From: Chloroflexota bacterium
GTDB taxonomy: Bacteria > Chloroflexota > Ktedonobacteria > Ktedonobacterales > Ktedonobacteraceae
Length of the DNA stretch: 64,000 bases
Direction: 5' to 3'
Assembly (NCBI GenBank): GCA_902810755.1
Contig: CADDYT010000012.1
Location: 1 to 64,000, forward strand
The translations under genes were made by a program, and so were the position numbers. Shown one piece after another: positions 35,873 through 45,582 of the stretch (its first letter is position 1; every line of letters starts with the position of its first letter). The notes under the pieces were generated by a model. That model saw only the letters and a list, made by a program, of their open reading frames with translations, had not been told where the DNA came from and did no database searches.

Positions 35873-36466
35873 GCAAATAGCCTCCAGAAAGTTTTTTGCG
35901 CTCTACGCATCTGTTTCACGGTATCGACTTCAGCTTGCACGATTTCGCTTCTCTCAGCGCTTCATATAAAGATATTGTAAAAAAACTTGGAGAAAAAAGG
36001 AAAGAAAGCCTGCTCTGGTTCGCGCATGCCATGCCGGGGTAGCGAAGCGTCTGATTTGCTGCTCCCGGCACGACATGCGCGAGGAGTTTTCCTCTTATGA
36101 AATGTTCCAGACCAAGTATCTCACTCTCATCAACGATAGTCAAGTATTGCTTTGCCGGTCCGAGAAGAGGGAAAATCCATCAGGTACATAGGACAACATC
36201 CTGTCCAGGTAACCAGAGCGAACCGCGAGGTGTACCCTACGCGCGACAGCTGGCCGTCACCCTCTGCTTTGGCTGTGCGCCACCAGGTATCAGAATGCCA
36301 GCTACGCGGCGGCTGGCCTGTTATATATAAAGTCAAGCCTATACCAGCTATAGGGAATTGTCCCTTGATCTTATAGATGATCTCAGGTATCGTGTTATAA
36401 CATAGTATGGGTTTTTTTGGGAAGCAGGCCACACAGATTGCTTTCCCTATTCACAGGAGACCAACC
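35873..36466. other. divergent intergenic region upstream of the Calvin-type cassette
   Basis: A gap of 594 bases between the HAD gene and the aldolase gene, transcribed apart from each other. It contains the palindromic repeat at 36021-36081 and, closer to the aldolase, AT-rich sequence with the small inverted repeat AGGGAATTGTCCCT near 36350, a candidate operator. Promoters in both directions are expected here, but I cannot fix hexamers with good spacing. No gene is visible. Confidence 0.5.
36021..36081. repeat. palindromic short repeat
   Basis: Arms of 18 bases, CGCGCATGCCATGCCGGG at 36021-36038 and CCCGGCACGACATGCGCG at 36064-36081, are inverted copies with two mismatches. The 25-base centre contains AGCGAAGCGTCTG. 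Related sequence with the AGCGAAGC core occurs near 27840 and 730, so it is a member of a small dispersed family. Confidence 0.55.
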
Positions 36467-37507
36467 ATGGATATGATACAGGTACCCCACCAGGCTGCTG
36501 CTCAGTCTACGGCAGGCAATGCGCTCTGGCCGGGAAAACTCCGGGGTATTCAACAGCTTGCGAATGCATATGGCGTGATTACGGTAACGGCGCTGGATCA
36601 TCGTGGCTCGCTCAAACAAAGTCTGCAGCGAGCTATGCCAGGTCGCCCTATAGGATATGCCGAGGTGGTGAGCGAGAAACTGCGCATGGCGCGCGTCTTT
36701 GCTCCGTACTCAAGTGCTCTTCTGCTCGACCCGGTATATGGGGCAGCACAAGCGGTAGCATCTCATGCCATCCCCGGAGGAGTCGGCCTCATCGTTGCTC
36801 TTGAAGAGTCAGGGTACGAGGGAGGCAATGAGAACCGCGTGACACCCATTACTGAGGGCTGGAGCGTCGGCAAGATCAAGCGCATGGGAGCAGCGGCGGT
36901 GAAGCTCTTACTGTATTATCACCCGCAGGCCACCTCTGCTCCTCAACAGGAGGAACTGGTAGCACGTGTCGCCGAAGAGTGCCGCCGCTACGACATCGCC
37001 TTTTTACTCGAGCCTATGTCCTACCCTATTTACCCGGGTCAAAAGAAGGATTCGGCAGAGTTTGCACGGCAGAAGCCAGAGCTTGTCCTGGAGTCGGTTC
37101 GCCGTTTGAGCGGTCTTGGGATTGATCTCCTGAAGAGCGAGTTCCCGGATGATCCGCACTATGAACAAGACGAAGCTCGTATGCGCGAGCACTGTCGGCA
37201 ATTGACGGCGCTTTCCCCGGTTCCCTGGGTGATTCTTTCCGCTGCCGAGCGATTTGCGACCTTCCAGCGCCTGGTAGAGATCGCCTGCGAAGAAGGCGCC
37301 AGCGGCTTTATGGTCGGACGAGCTATCTGGCAGGAGGCCATGGATCTTCCAGATGCCGAGGCACGCGAGCAATCGCTGCGTACTATTGCTCTCAGCCGCC
37401 TTGCCATTCTTACGGCCATCGCGAACTACCGCGCGCGGCCCTGGTACAAACGCTATCCCCGGATGGAAGTGGCTGAGGGATGGCACAGAACCTATGACGG
37501 GTTGTAA
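36467..37507 (+). CDS. class I aldolase, tagatose/fructose-1,6-bisphosphate type (LacD-like)
   Basis: A 346-residue TIM-barrel aldolase of the LacD/DeoC type. Motifs include TVTALDHRGSLKQSLQRAMP, GLIVALEESGYEGG, VKLLLYYHP, FLLEPMSYPIYPG and DLLKSEFPDDPHYEQD, whose Lys is the likely Schiff base. The enzyme would split or form a ketose 1,6-bisphosphate from two triose phosphates. The ATG at 36467 has AGGAGA 8 bases upstream; the frame is open for 20 more codons. It starts a plus-strand cassette with phosphoribulokinase and transketolase, where it could supply fructose or sedoheptulose bisphosphate. The exact sugar preference is inferred from context. Confidence 0.85.
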   Translation: MDMIQVPHQAAAQSTAGNALWPGKLRGIQQLANAYGVITVTALDHRGSLKQSLQRAMPGRPIGYAEVVSEKLRMARVFAPYSSALLLDPVYGAAQAVASHAIPGGVGLIVALEESGYEGGNENRVTPITEGWSVGKIKRMGAAAVKLLLYYHPQATSAPQQEELVARVAEECRRYDIAFLLEPMSYPIYPGQKKDSAEFARQKPELVLESVRRLSGLGIDLLKSEFPDDPHYEQDEARMREHCRQLTALSPVPWVILSAAERFATFQRLVEIACEEGASGFMVGRAIWQEAMDLPDAEAREQSLRTIALSRLAILTAIANYRARPWYKRYPRMEVAEGWHRTYDGL

Positions 37508-37598
37508 TCAGGTTATTATGTTCGTACCTACATGACCGACTATCACCTTCCGTAAACGCATGCACAGGCACACAGTGCAAGGAGTTTGGAGAACAAAC

Positions 37599-38549
37599 AT
37601 GGCTATACCATTTGGCGCGACCACACGCCCTATCATCCTGGGGATCGTGGGCGACAGTGCGGCTGGCAAAACGACACTCAGTCGAGGCATCGTTCAGATT
37701 CTGGGTGCTGAGAGGGCCTCGGTACTCTGCACGGATGACTACCATCGCTATAACCGGCAGCAACGTAGGGAATTGGGCATCACCCCTTTGAATCCAGCTT
37801 GCAACTATCTTGATATGATGGCACAGCATCTACGGCTGCTGCGTGCCGGAGAACCGATTCTTAAGCCGCATTACGATCACAAGCGCGGAGACTTTGGCCC
37901 GCCCCAGTATATCATTCCCCAGCCTTTCTTGATTGTTGAGGGGCTGCTGGGTTTTTACTGGCAGGAGATGCGCAACGCCTACAGTGTGCGTGTTTACCTT
38001 GATCCGCCCGAATTCCTCAGGCGGCGGTGGAAGATTCGGCGTGACACCACCCGGCGCGGGTATACAGGGGCAGAAGTACTGCGCGAGCTTGAGATTCGCG
38101 AGCCGGATTCGGCTGCATATATTCGACCGCAGCGGCATCATGCGGACATCGTGGTGTCCTTCTTTCCAGGCGCCCCGTCTGGCACGGAGCAGGGCGATGA
38201 TGCGCATCTCAATGTGCGCCTGACCTTATACGGGACGCTCCCTCACCCCGACCTGAGCGAGGTCATCTCCGAAGACCGCTCAGGCAGCGTGCGTGCGATG
38301 CTGGGCCGCGAAGGAGGACGGGCTGTCGAGTATGTCGAGATCGACGGCTCCATCCCTGACGAAGCAGCTGCAGCCCTTGAGCATTGCATTCTCGATCACC
38401 TGGACGCATGTGGAGGTGATCTCCTGACAGAACTTGGCCAGTACTCCAGCGACTCGCGCGCCGAGTACAGCCATCCGCTGGCACTCACGCAGCTGCTCCT
38501 GGTGTATCACCTGCTGCGGGCCAAGCAACGTGATGAGGTGGAAGTATGA
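37599..38549 (+). CDS. phosphoribulokinase
   Basis: A 316-residue kinase that uses ATP to turn ribulose 5-phosphate into ribulose 1,5-bisphosphate, the step dedicated to the Calvin cycle. The P loop is [12 protein letters not shown] (15-26). The PRK motif [20 protein letters not shown] follows, then [16 protein letters not shown] and [11 protein letters not shown]. The length and the DDYHRYNR motif fit phosphoribulokinase rather than uridine kinase. The ATG at 37599 follows GGAG at 8 bases. Its stop overlaps the transketolase start by four bases (ATGA). No RuBisCO gene is present in this window. Confidence 0.9.
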   Translation: MAIPFGATTRPIILGIVGDSAAGKTTLSRGIVQILGAERASVLCTDDYHRYNRQQRRELGITPLNPACNYLDMMAQHLRLLRAGEPILKPHYDHKRGDFGPPQYIIPQPFLIVEGLLGFYWQEMRNAYSVRVYLDPPEFLRRRWKIRRDTTRRGYTGAEVLRELEIREPDSAAYIRPQRHHADIVVSFFPGAPSGTEQGDDAHLNVRLTLYGTLPHPDLSEVISEDRSGSVRAMLGREGGRAVEYVEIDGSIPDEAAAALEHCILDHLDACGGDLLTELGQYSSDSRAEYSHPLALTQLLLVYHLLRAKQRDEVEV

Positions 38550-40705
38550 GTGAACAGCCGCAGCTAGCAGCACCACGAGCGGGCAGCCATGCTTTCTCGC
38601 ATGATTTGCACCAGCTTTGCATCAATGCAATCCGCGTCCTGGCAATGGATGCTGTGCAGCAGGCCAATTCCGGCCATCCGGGTCTGCCAATGGGAGCAGC
38701 GCCTATGGCGTATGTACTCTGGACACGCTATCTCAAGCACAACCCGGCTCACCCCACATGGCCAAATCGCGACCGCTTTGTTCTCTCCGCCGGGCATGGC
38801 TCAATGCTGCTCTATAGCCTGCTCTACCTGACCGGTTATGATCTTCCGCTGGACGAGCTGAAACGCTTCCGGCAGTGGGGAAGCCGCACGCCAGGGCATC
38901 CTGAATATAGACTGACCCCAGGGGTCGAGACTACAACCGGTCCGCTTGGACAGGGCTTCGCCAATGGGGTAGGGATGGCAATGGCCGAGCGCTTTCTCGC
39001 AGCCCATTTTAATCGACCCGGTTACCCAATCATTGACCACGCTACTTACGGGCTGGTGAGCGATGGTGACCTGATGGAGGGCATCACCGCCGAGGCCGCG
39101 TCGCTTGCAGGGCACCTGGGACTTGGAAAGCTCATCTACCTGTATGACCAGAACGGTATCTCCCTGGCGGGAGCGACTGCATTGACATTGACTGAGAACG
39201 TGATGGCCCGCTTCGCTTCCTATGGTTGGCAAGTTCAGGAAGTCGAGGATGGGAACAATCTGGATGCACTTGATGCTGCGCTCCAGCGGGCGCGCGCCGA
39301 CGAGTCTCATCCTTCTTTGATCTGTGTACATACGCATCTCGGCTATGGCAGCCCGCACAAGCAGGATAGCTATGAGGCGCACGGTGCTCCCCTCGGTATG
39401 GAAGAGGTACGGCTCACGAAGCAGCGCCTCGGTTGGCCTTCCCTTGAGCCTTTCTACGTCCCGGCTGAAGTACTCATCATCTTCCGCCAGGCACTGGAAC
39501 GGGGAGCAGCGCAAGAGACAGCCTGGCAAGAACAGATGAGGGCCTATCGTACTGCCTATCCAGAGCTGGCTGCTGAGTATGAACGTGTGCTGGCCGGAGC
39601 ATTGCCAGCTGGTTGGGAGGCACTTCTTCCCGAATTTTCCCCCGGCAGTGGGCCGATGGCCACGCGCAAAGCCAGCGGGAAGGTACTTACGGCTGTTGCC
39701 GACCGCCTCTGGAATCTGGTGGGCGGATCAGCCGACCTCAATCCCTCGACGAATACCATGCTTGCCGGGCGCGGGGATTTTGAGCAGCCGCGGGTATCTT
39801 CCGCTCCGCCAGTGGTGGAATCCGCCATCCAGGGTGCTGCCGGAGGCGAGTGGGGATGGGGAGGCCAGAATGTGCATTTTGGGGTACGCGAGCATGCGAT
39901 GGGAGCCATCCTGAATGGCATGGCCTTACACGGTGGTCTTATCCCCTATGGCGCCACCTTCCTCGTATTCTCTGATTACATGCGCCCCCCCATGCGCCTG
40001 GCAGCTCTCATGGGTCTGGGGATCAAGTATGTCTTTACACATGATAGTATCGCGATCGGCGAAGATGGCCCGACCCATCAACCTGTTGAACACCTGGCCG
40101 CGCTGCGTGCTATCCCCGGCCTCGTGGTCATTCGACCCGCTGATGCCAACGAAGTAGTCTGGGCGTGGAGAGTTGCGCTGGCCGAGCGCAAGCGGCCTGT
40201 AGCTCTTGTGCTGAGTCGGCAGGACCTTCCCATCTTTGATCGGGTTGGCCATGGTCTGGCAAGTGCCGACGGAGTAACCAGAGGCGCATACATACTGGCT
40301 GATGCGCCGGGTGAACCCTCCAGGCCACCTGACCTGGTCTTGATCGGCACCGGTTCTGAGGTAGGGCTTTGCCTGCAAGCGCGAGAAGAGCTGGCAACCC
40401 GTGAGATAGGCGCGCGCGTGGTCAGTATGCCCAGTTGGGAACTCTTCGATGAGCAGCCAGAGGACTATCGTGCTACCGTCCTCGGCCCGGCAAAGACGCC
40501 GCGCCTGGCCGTCGAAGCAGCTGTATTGCACGGCTGGTGCCGCTATACAGGTGATCGAGGGGCGATCCTCGGCGTGGAGGGCTTCGGCGCTTCTGCTCCC
40601 GGAAAAGAGGTTCTACGGCACTATGGTTTTACCGTAGAGCATGTGGTAACGCAATCGCTGGCCCTGCTGCAATGTGATGGAGTGGGATCGGCACCAACTG
40701 CGTGA
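38546..40705 (+). CDS. tkt: transketolase
   Basis: A 719-residue thiamine-diphosphate enzyme that moves two-carbon units between sugar phosphates in the Calvin and pentose-phosphate cycles. Visible features are [20 protein letters not shown], the [20 protein letters not shown] segment, the ThDP/metal motif [20 protein letters not shown], the catalytic Glu in [20 protein letters not shown] and [20 protein letters not shown]. The domain order Pyr-type after PP-type is standard. It is co-translated with phosphoribulokinase. Just after its stop there is a duplicated 37-base segment that precedes the GAPDH remnant. Confidence 0.95.
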   Translation: MSEQPQLAAPRAGSHAFSHDLHQLCINAIRVLAMDAVQQANSGHPGLPMGAAPMAYVLWTRYLKHNPAHPTWPNRDRFVLSAGHGSMLLYSLLYLTGYDLPLDELKRFRQWGSRTPGHPEYRLTPGVETTTGPLGQGFANGVGMAMAERFLAAHFNRPGYPIIDHATYGLVSDGDLMEGITAEAASLAGHLGLGKLIYLYDQNGISLAGATALTLTENVMARFASYGWQVQEVEDGNNLDALDAALQRARADESHPSLICVHTHLGYGSPHKQDSYEAHGAPLGMEEVRLTKQRLGWPSLEPFYVPAEVLIIFRQALERGAAQETAWQEQMRAYRTAYPELAAEYERVLAGALPAGWEALLPEFSPGSGPMATRKASGKVLTAVADRLWNLVGGSADLNPSTNTMLAGRGDFEQPRVSSAPPVVESAIQGAAGGEWGWGGQNVHFGVREHAMGAILNGMALHGGLIPYGATFLVFSDYMRPPMRLAALMGLGIKYVFTHDSIAIGEDGPTHQPVEHLAALRAIPGLVVIRPADANEVVWAWRVALAERKRPVALVLSRQDLPIFDRVGHGLASADGVTRGAYILADAPGEPSRPPDLVLIGTGSEVGLCLQAREELATREIGARVVSMPSWELFDEQPEDYRATVLGPAKTPRLAVEAAVLHGWCRYTGDRGAILGVEGFGASAPGKEVLRHYGFTVEHVVTQSLALLQCDGVGSAPTA

Positions 40706-40813
40706 AGTAAAGGAAGATCTGCATGAAGATTGGCATTAATGGATAAAGCCCTGGACGAAGCCAACGATGGTGCCAAAAGTAAAGGAAGATCTGCATGAAG
40801 ATTGGCATTAATG
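40705..40813 (+). repeat. 37-base direct duplication around the GAPDH start
   Basis: AAGTAAAGGAAGATCTGCAT followed by GAAGATTGGCATTAATG occurs at 40705-40741 and again at 40777-40813, offset by 72 bases. Both copies carry the ribosome site and the first codons of GAPDH. The first copy reads MKIGING and then TAA; the second opens the truncated gene. The sequence between them (codons for DKALDEANDGAKSKG) resembles the tail of another coding region. The pattern suggests a rearrangement by recombination or slippage. Confidence 0.8.
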
Positions 40814-41394
40814 ACTTTGGCCGCATCGGTCAGCTTTTCCCGCGCTCATCATTGGAGCGCGGCGTCAACCTGAACGTGGTGGCAATCAATGACCGGGGGG
40901 ATGCCGAGATCAACGCTTACCTGTTCCAGTTTGACTCGACGTACGGACCCTTTCGAGGGCGGGTGGAAGCAGAAAATGGGCAGATCAACATCAATGATTG
41001 CTCTATCAAGGTCACCTCGTACTTGAACCCGCTGGATATCCCCTGGCGTGACCCTGGCGTCGAACAGGTGATCGAGGCAACAGGAGCTTTCACCACCGGG
41101 GAACAGGCAGTTGTGTACCTGCAGGCTGGGGTAGAGCGTGTCCTGGTGACTGCGCCGTGCAAGGGAAGCGATGTGGCGCTGGTAGTTGGCGTCAACGAAC
41201 ATGATTTCGACCCGGCAAACTATCAAATCATTTCTGTCGCTTCCTGTACCACCAATGGTCTGGCACCTATCGCAAAAGTGCCGCATGAGCATTTCAGGAT
41301 ACGCGCCAGGATGATGACCACTATTCATGCTTATACCAAGGATCAACGTATCCTTGATCGGAGTCACAAAGACCCCCGTCATGAGCATGTATAA
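40795..41394 (+). pseudogene. gap: truncated glyceraldehyde-3-phosphate dehydrogenase
   Basis: This 199-residue frame is the N-terminal part of GAPDH, which is normally about 335 residues. The NAD-binding domain begins MKIGINDFGRIGQ, with Asp replacing the usual Gly of NGFGRIG. The catalytic Cys151 (SVASCTTNGL) and His178 (MMTTIHAYTKDQR) are present, but the sequence breaks after DRSHKDPR, and the rest of the catalytic domain is missing. Nothing matching the missing part is found before the next gene, which begins 31 bases later. With the 5' duplication this points to deletion. The product is probably inactive, so the cell must use another GAPDH. Confidence 0.85.
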
Positions 41395-41425
41395 GGGACT
41401 TGTCGTGCATTTGAAGGAGCATGTC

Positions 41426-42103
41426 ATGGTTCTATACAAACTGGCACCATCGATTCTCACCGCCGACTTTGCGCGGCTGGGCGAGCAGATTGGTGCGGCA
41501 GAGCAGGCTGGGGTGGAGTATATCCACGTGGATGTGATGGATGGACACTTCGTGCCGAATATCACGATTGGCCCTCTGCTCGTCGAGACCCTCAGGCGTC
41601 TCACCCGTCTTCCCCTTGACGTACACCTCATGATCGAACGGCCTGAGCAGTACATCAGGGATTTCGCACAGGCGGGTGCCACTATTCTCACCGTCCACCA
41701 GGAGGTTTGCCCCCATCTGCACCGCACCCTGCAACAGATCCGCGCTGAGGGCTGCCGAGCCGGGGTCGCTCTCAATCCCGCCACGCCGCTTGTGATGGTC
41801 GAGGAAGTCCTGGAGGAAGCGGATCTCTTCCTGATCATGACCGTCAATCCAGGGTTTGGGAGCCAAACGTTCATCGAACGGACCCTGGATAAGATCGGGC
41901 GGATGCGACGGTTGCTTGATGATCGAAGTGCGCGGGCCGAACTTGAAGTGGATGGGGGCATCAAGAGCAGCAACGTGATGCGCGTTGCTGCCGCTGGTGC
42001 TGATATCATCGTCGCTGGCTCGGCGGTCTTCCGCCCTGATGCTACGGTCCAGCAGGCCGTCGCTGAGCTACGCTCTGCTCCTATGCTGCCGGTAGTTCAG
42101 TAA
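41426..42103 (+). CDS. rpe: ribulose-phosphate 3-epimerase
   Basis: A 225-residue TIM-barrel enzyme converting xylulose 5-phosphate and ribulose 5-phosphate. Features are LAPSILTADFARLGEQI, the first metal/acid region YIHVDVMDGHFVPNITIGP, LDVHLMIERP, LIMTVNPGFGSQTFI and the second catalytic Asp in AELEVDGGIKSSN, ending with the phosphate loop GADIIVAGSAVF. The ATG at 41426 is preceded by AAGGAG; the frame is open further upstream through the GAPDH remnant but without a ribosome site. It supplies ribulose 5-phosphate for phosphoribulokinase in the same cassette. Confidence 0.94.
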   Translation: MVLYKLAPSILTADFARLGEQIGAAEQAGVEYIHVDVMDGHFVPNITIGPLLVETLRRLTRLPLDVHLMIERPEQYIRDFAQAGATILTVHQEVCPHLHRTLQQIRAEGCRAGVALNPATPLVMVEEVLEEADLFLIMTVNPGFGSQTFIERTLDKIGRMRRLLDDRSARAELEVDGGIKSSNVMRVAAAGADIIVAGSAVFRPDATVQQAVAELRSAPMLPVVQ

Positions 42104-42356
42104 ACAATTTCTGTGGGTGCTTGTTCCCCGGCTCGATCTGGGGGCTTCCAGGGATTGACACCTGGAAAGAAGAGTACCACGCTGGATATGTGGCAGGCGG
42201 GGGGACGGTTGACTCTAGTCGATGGACACCTGATCGCTGGAACACGTCTCGCTCGCTCACCAGGGGCGAGAGGCTGCTGATATCTCAACTTACTTTCAAG
42301 AGCGTAACGAGCCAATGACGCCTCGAGGCTATTTCTCACTCTCAGGAGGTCTACCG

Positions 42357-43289
42357 ATGGTGCTTTCATGGCAACGGCATGTCACGCTTCCCCAGTTGCA
42401 GGTTTTTCTGGCGGCAGCACGCGAGCGAGATGGTACGCCTGCCGTAGAAGAACTCGCCCTGAGCCAGAACCTTGCTTCAGCTCAGCTGCACGAACTGGAA
42501 CGACTCGTGGGTCAGCCCCTTTTCGAGCAGGTTGGTGAGCGGTGTGTCCTCACCCGCGCTGGTCATCTGCTCACAGCATATGCACATCGGGTCCTGGCCG
42601 CTGCCGAGGAAGCTGCGAACGCGCTTGTATGCCTGCATCAGGGGGAACCGGAACGCCTCCTGGTAGCCACAAGCACGACTGCCGGGACGTATCTGTTGCC
42701 GCATATGCTTGGCCCTTTTTGCGTCCACTATCCGAGTGTTCAACTGGTGCTTGAATTAAAGCGTTCGACGGAAATCTGTGATGATGTTCGTACCGGTCGT
42801 ATTGAACTGGGCATCATCGAATGTACCAGCGAGCATGTGCATGACGCTCTTCTGCTGACCCCATTCTATGAAGATGAGCTACTTCTGATCGTTCCATCAG
42901 GACACCCCTGGGTTGGGCTGGGTGAGGTACCTCTGGATTTCCTGACGAAGGCGACGCTCTTGTGGACTGCGCCAGGCTCCGACGCCCGCAGTGCTGTCGA
43001 GACAGTGCTGCACCGAACCGGGGTCCGCCCAGGTGTCACCATGCAAATCGGGGACATGGAGGCAATCAAGCGGGCGGTGATGGCCCGACTTGGTGTTGCC
43101 ATCCTCCCACAAGCAGCTGTGAGCATTGAAGTCACAGCGGGCTTGCTTGCTTCCGTCCGCCTCGCAGACGTGCCGTTACGGCAGACCTACTACCTGGTGA
43201 GCCGCAGTGGTAAGTATCTCTCACCACTCACCCGGCTATTGCTCCTCCTGCTTCTCGGCAAGTGGGAGACCGGTACCCCGAATGAGTAG
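42357..43289 (+). CDS. LysR-family transcription regulator (CbbR-like)
   Basis: A 310-residue LysR-type regulator. The N-terminal winged helix-turn-helix begins VTLPQLQVFLAAARERDGTP and includes LSQNLASAQLHELERLVGQP. The effector domain shows LVATSTTAGTYLLPHMLGPF, a pattern typical of CbbR/CysB-like proteins, then LGIIECTSEHVHD and GVAILPQAA. AGGAGG lies 8 bases before the ATG at 42357. It follows rpe on the same strand after a gap of about 250 bases, whereas CbbR is usually divergent from the operon it controls. Control of the aldolase promoter region is inferred from position. Confidence 0.88.
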   Translation: MVLSWQRHVTLPQLQVFLAAARERDGTPAVEELALSQNLASAQLHELERLVGQPLFEQVGERCVLTRAGHLLTAYAHRVLAAAEEAANALVCLHQGEPERLLVATSTTAGTYLLPHMLGPFCVHYPSVQLVLELKRSTEICDDVRTGRIELGIIECTSEHVHDALLLTPFYEDELLLIVPSGHPWVGLGEVPLDFLTKATLLWTAPGSDARSAVETVLHRTGVRPGVTMQIGDMEAIKRAVMARLGVAILPQAAVSIEVTAGLLASVRLADVPLRQTYYLVSRSGKYLSPLTRLLLLLLLGKWETGTPNE

Positions 43290-43315
43290 TCCATGTGTGA
43301 TCTGGTTATGATTTA

Positions 43316-43842
43316 CTAAAATGCGTTGAAACTACCGGCCATCGTTGCATGTGCTATAGAACGGCCCAGGCTGAACTGACTGGAAAGGAACGTCCTCGAA
43401 CGTGAAAGACGAACATGGAAGAAAACGAGCTGAGAGACGAGTTTCTGATAGACGCCATCGCTGATGGAGCCATGTGGGCGCTGGAATGTCTCCATGACCG
43501 CTACAGCCAACGCCGCGAAAAAGCGGGAGAGCGCCGAACGGGAAGGCAGGTGATCGCGCTCAAATGAGGCCGTGAACGGATCCGCAAAAGGCTGGAGGTG
43601 TTGGTAGAACTCCTCCAGGGTACGTTTCGCCACTGATGGCATAGCCGAAGAGTACAGCGAGAAAGTCGATCATCTCGTAGGGTCCGAAGCGCCGTCGCGC
43701 AAAACGCACGCGCTACGTGATTTTGGTCAGCATATCGTGCTTGCGAAGATGGGCCGTTATCAGCACGATTTCTCCGAACCAGGGAATAATCGATGAAGGC
43801 GTCTACCTTTCCCTGCTGACAGCTTGTTGGTGGCGCATGCAA
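43316..43842 (-). pseudogene. decayed transposase remnant
   Basis: Two overlapping minus-strand frames (43316-43642 and 43501-43842) together read like one broken gene. In the first, VAKRTLEEFYQHLQPFADPF and FERDHLPSRSALSRFFAAL follow a segment in another frame that reads FGPYEMIDFLAVLFGYAISG. The joined sequence resembles the N-terminal region of transposases I associate with Ktedonobacteria, with at least one frameshift near 43640. The remaining tail does not continue as a transposase, so it is truncated. Family assignment is tentative, and no terminal repeats were found. Confidence 0.45.
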
Positions 43843-43889
43843 AAAATGAAATACGCCCTTTGCCGACGACGGTCACAGTACCGCCAGAA

Positions 43890-43929
43890 AGAGCAGGGCC
43901 ACGAAAAACGGTTTTCGCGGCCCTGCTCT
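43890..43929 (-). terminator. terminator-like hairpin after the PQQ-propeller gene
   Basis: AGAGCAGGGCC and GGCCCTGCTCT form an 11-base stem; the interior CGAAAA/TTTTCG can extend it. It lies 33 bases past the stop of the propeller gene at 43963. The T tract is short, so efficiency is uncertain. Confidence 0.65.
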
Positions 43930-43962
43930 GGTTTCGTTGTCTATATGAGGCATCTCGGAGGA

Positions 43963-45414
43963 TCAGGTGCCGATGGCGTAGAGGCGGCCATCCATATTGC
44001 CGATGTAGATGACACCGTGCGAGATCGACGGGCCGCCGTAGAACAGGGAGCCGCTGTTGGTATCCTCGAAGCGATAGAGGGTATTCCCATTCGAGGCGGC
44101 AAGAACCATCAGGTAGCGTCCCTGCCCGGCGGCGACCACGCCATTGGCGACAGCGATAGGCCCAAGCACCGGCCCATCGTTCAGGCAATGGCGCCAGATG
44201 AAGCTGCCGTTAGCCGGATTAATGGCGTCGACGCTTCCTTTGCAGGCTTTGCCGTTGATGGTGATATTGCCACTGCCCTCATAGAGCGTGGTGCCGTCCC
44301 AGGCGGCGGGGGAAATGTTGCCCGTGCCACATTGCGGGCAATCACCCCCGTTGCCGACGCGCGTTTGCCAGACAGGCCCGCTGCCCAGCGCGTCGCGTTT
44401 GAATGCGTAGAAGATGCCGTTCTTGTTGACGCCGCCAACCATGTTTTGCCCGTTGGCCGTGAACAGCGTTGGCGTGGCCCCGAAGTCGCTATCGCTGACC
44501 TGCTGTGAGGACGGCACCGACCAGGAGCCAATGACCGTAGAGATGTTGGCGGCGCTCAGTTCGACGATGGCATAGGCATACGGCTCAGAGCTGGAGCAAC
44601 TGCCATTGTTGCCGGTGGTGATGTAGACTGCTCCTTGCCCGCCATTTCCCGCCGGGTCAATGGTGGGCGACCCCCAGACGCCAGCCCCCACGCAGCCGGA
44701 GGGAACGGTGTTGAAGATGTGCTGAATGGCTCCCGTTGAGGCGTTTAGCTGCACTACCTGTCCCGCGACCAGCGGGCAGTCGCCGAAAGAGGAGACGCCG
44801 ATATAGACGCTGCCGTTATAGACGGCGGGCGAACTCCAGATGAAGTGGCTGGGCGATGACCCCAGGTTGGTACTCCAGATCAGCTTGCCGGTCAGGGCGT
44901 TGAGCGCGTACATGGTGGCGGTGCCGCCGCCGAAGAAGGCAACTGAAGTAGAGGTGCCGTTGATAGGAACGGTGGCAACCGTTGTCGTGCTGGCTATCCC
45001 GGCTGTCGTCGGGATGCAGCTATTATCGGTCGTGACGCCGGTATTGTAGGTCCAGATGCGAGCGTTACTGAAATTGGTGGTGTGTTCGGTGCCGTTGTCC
45101 CAGGAACCCCAGTAGACCAGGTTGTTGGCGACAACCGGCTGTGTCGAGATGGACCCGGCGGCGCTATGCATCCAGTGGAGCTTGAGATTGGGGGCCGTCG
45201 TCGGGCTGATGGTCGTTTCCGCGCTATTATCACCGCTGCGGCCAATTTCGTTCTGGTAGGTGGGCCAGTCCGGCCCGCTGCCAGCGTAGGCCAGCGTTGG
45301 CGCCAGCAAGACGAAGAGGAGCGCAGCAAACGCCATACCAGCCACGCGCAGCCTCAGTTGCCAGATTTTTTGTATGAGCGTATATCCGACCGGTACCTTT
45401 TTTGCTTCCTTCAT
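43963..45414 (-). CDS. exported PQQ-type beta-propeller protein
   Basis: A 483-residue secreted protein. A signal peptide (LRVAGMAFAALLFVLLAPTL ending AYA) is followed by a propeller built of repeats such as PVVANNLVYWGSWD, MYALNALTGKLIWSTNLG, PAVYNGSVYIGVSS and ISHGVIYIGNMDGRLYAIGT, the pattern of PQQ-enzyme-like WD/PQQ repeats. No quinoprotein catalytic Cys-Cys/Asp set is evident, so it is probably a structural or binding protein rather than a dehydrogenase. Several Cys pairs (DCPQCGTGN, GNNGSCSSS) may form disulfides outside the cell. A hairpin terminator follows. Confidence 0.82.
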   Translation of the reverse strand: MKEAKKVPVGYTLIQKIWQLRLRVAGMAFAALLFVLLAPTLAYAGSGPDWPTYQNEIGRSGDNSAETTISPTTAPNLKLHWMHSAAGSISTQPVVANNLVYWGSWDNGTEHTTNFSNARIWTYNTGVTTDNSCIPTTAGIASTTTVATVPINGTSTSVAFFGGGTATMYALNALTGKLIWSTNLGSSPSHFIWSSPAVYNGSVYIGVSSFGDCPLVAGQVVQLNASTGAIQHIFNTVPSGCVGAGVWGSPTIDPAGNGGQGAVYITTGNNGSCSSSEPYAYAIVELSAANISTVIGSWSVPSSQQVSDSDFGATPTLFTANGQNMVGGVNKNGIFYAFKRDALGSGPVWQTRVGNGGDCPQCGTGNISPAAWDGTTLYEGSGNITINGKACKGSVDAINPANGSFIWRHCLNDGPVLGPIAVANGVVAAGQGRYLMVLAASNGNTLYRFEDTNSGSLFYGGPSISHGVIYIGNMDGRLYAIGT

Positions 45415-45582
45415 GTTCGTATCACTTTCCTTATGTGAGGGGCCGGAAGAACTGTATGCTCCTGGCTTTTACAGGCAGAAGGTGCAGGAAGAGCCTGCCT
45501 GCGTGTCAAAGCGAGTTTCTACAATCCCCATGGAAGACGCAATTGACAATGTAGCCTGTTCAATCTGATCTATGCACGTGGC

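Noticed and set aside
40849..42009. 386-codon minus-strand frame across the GAPDH remnant and rpe
   Set aside because: It spans two genes on the other strand and has no family features.
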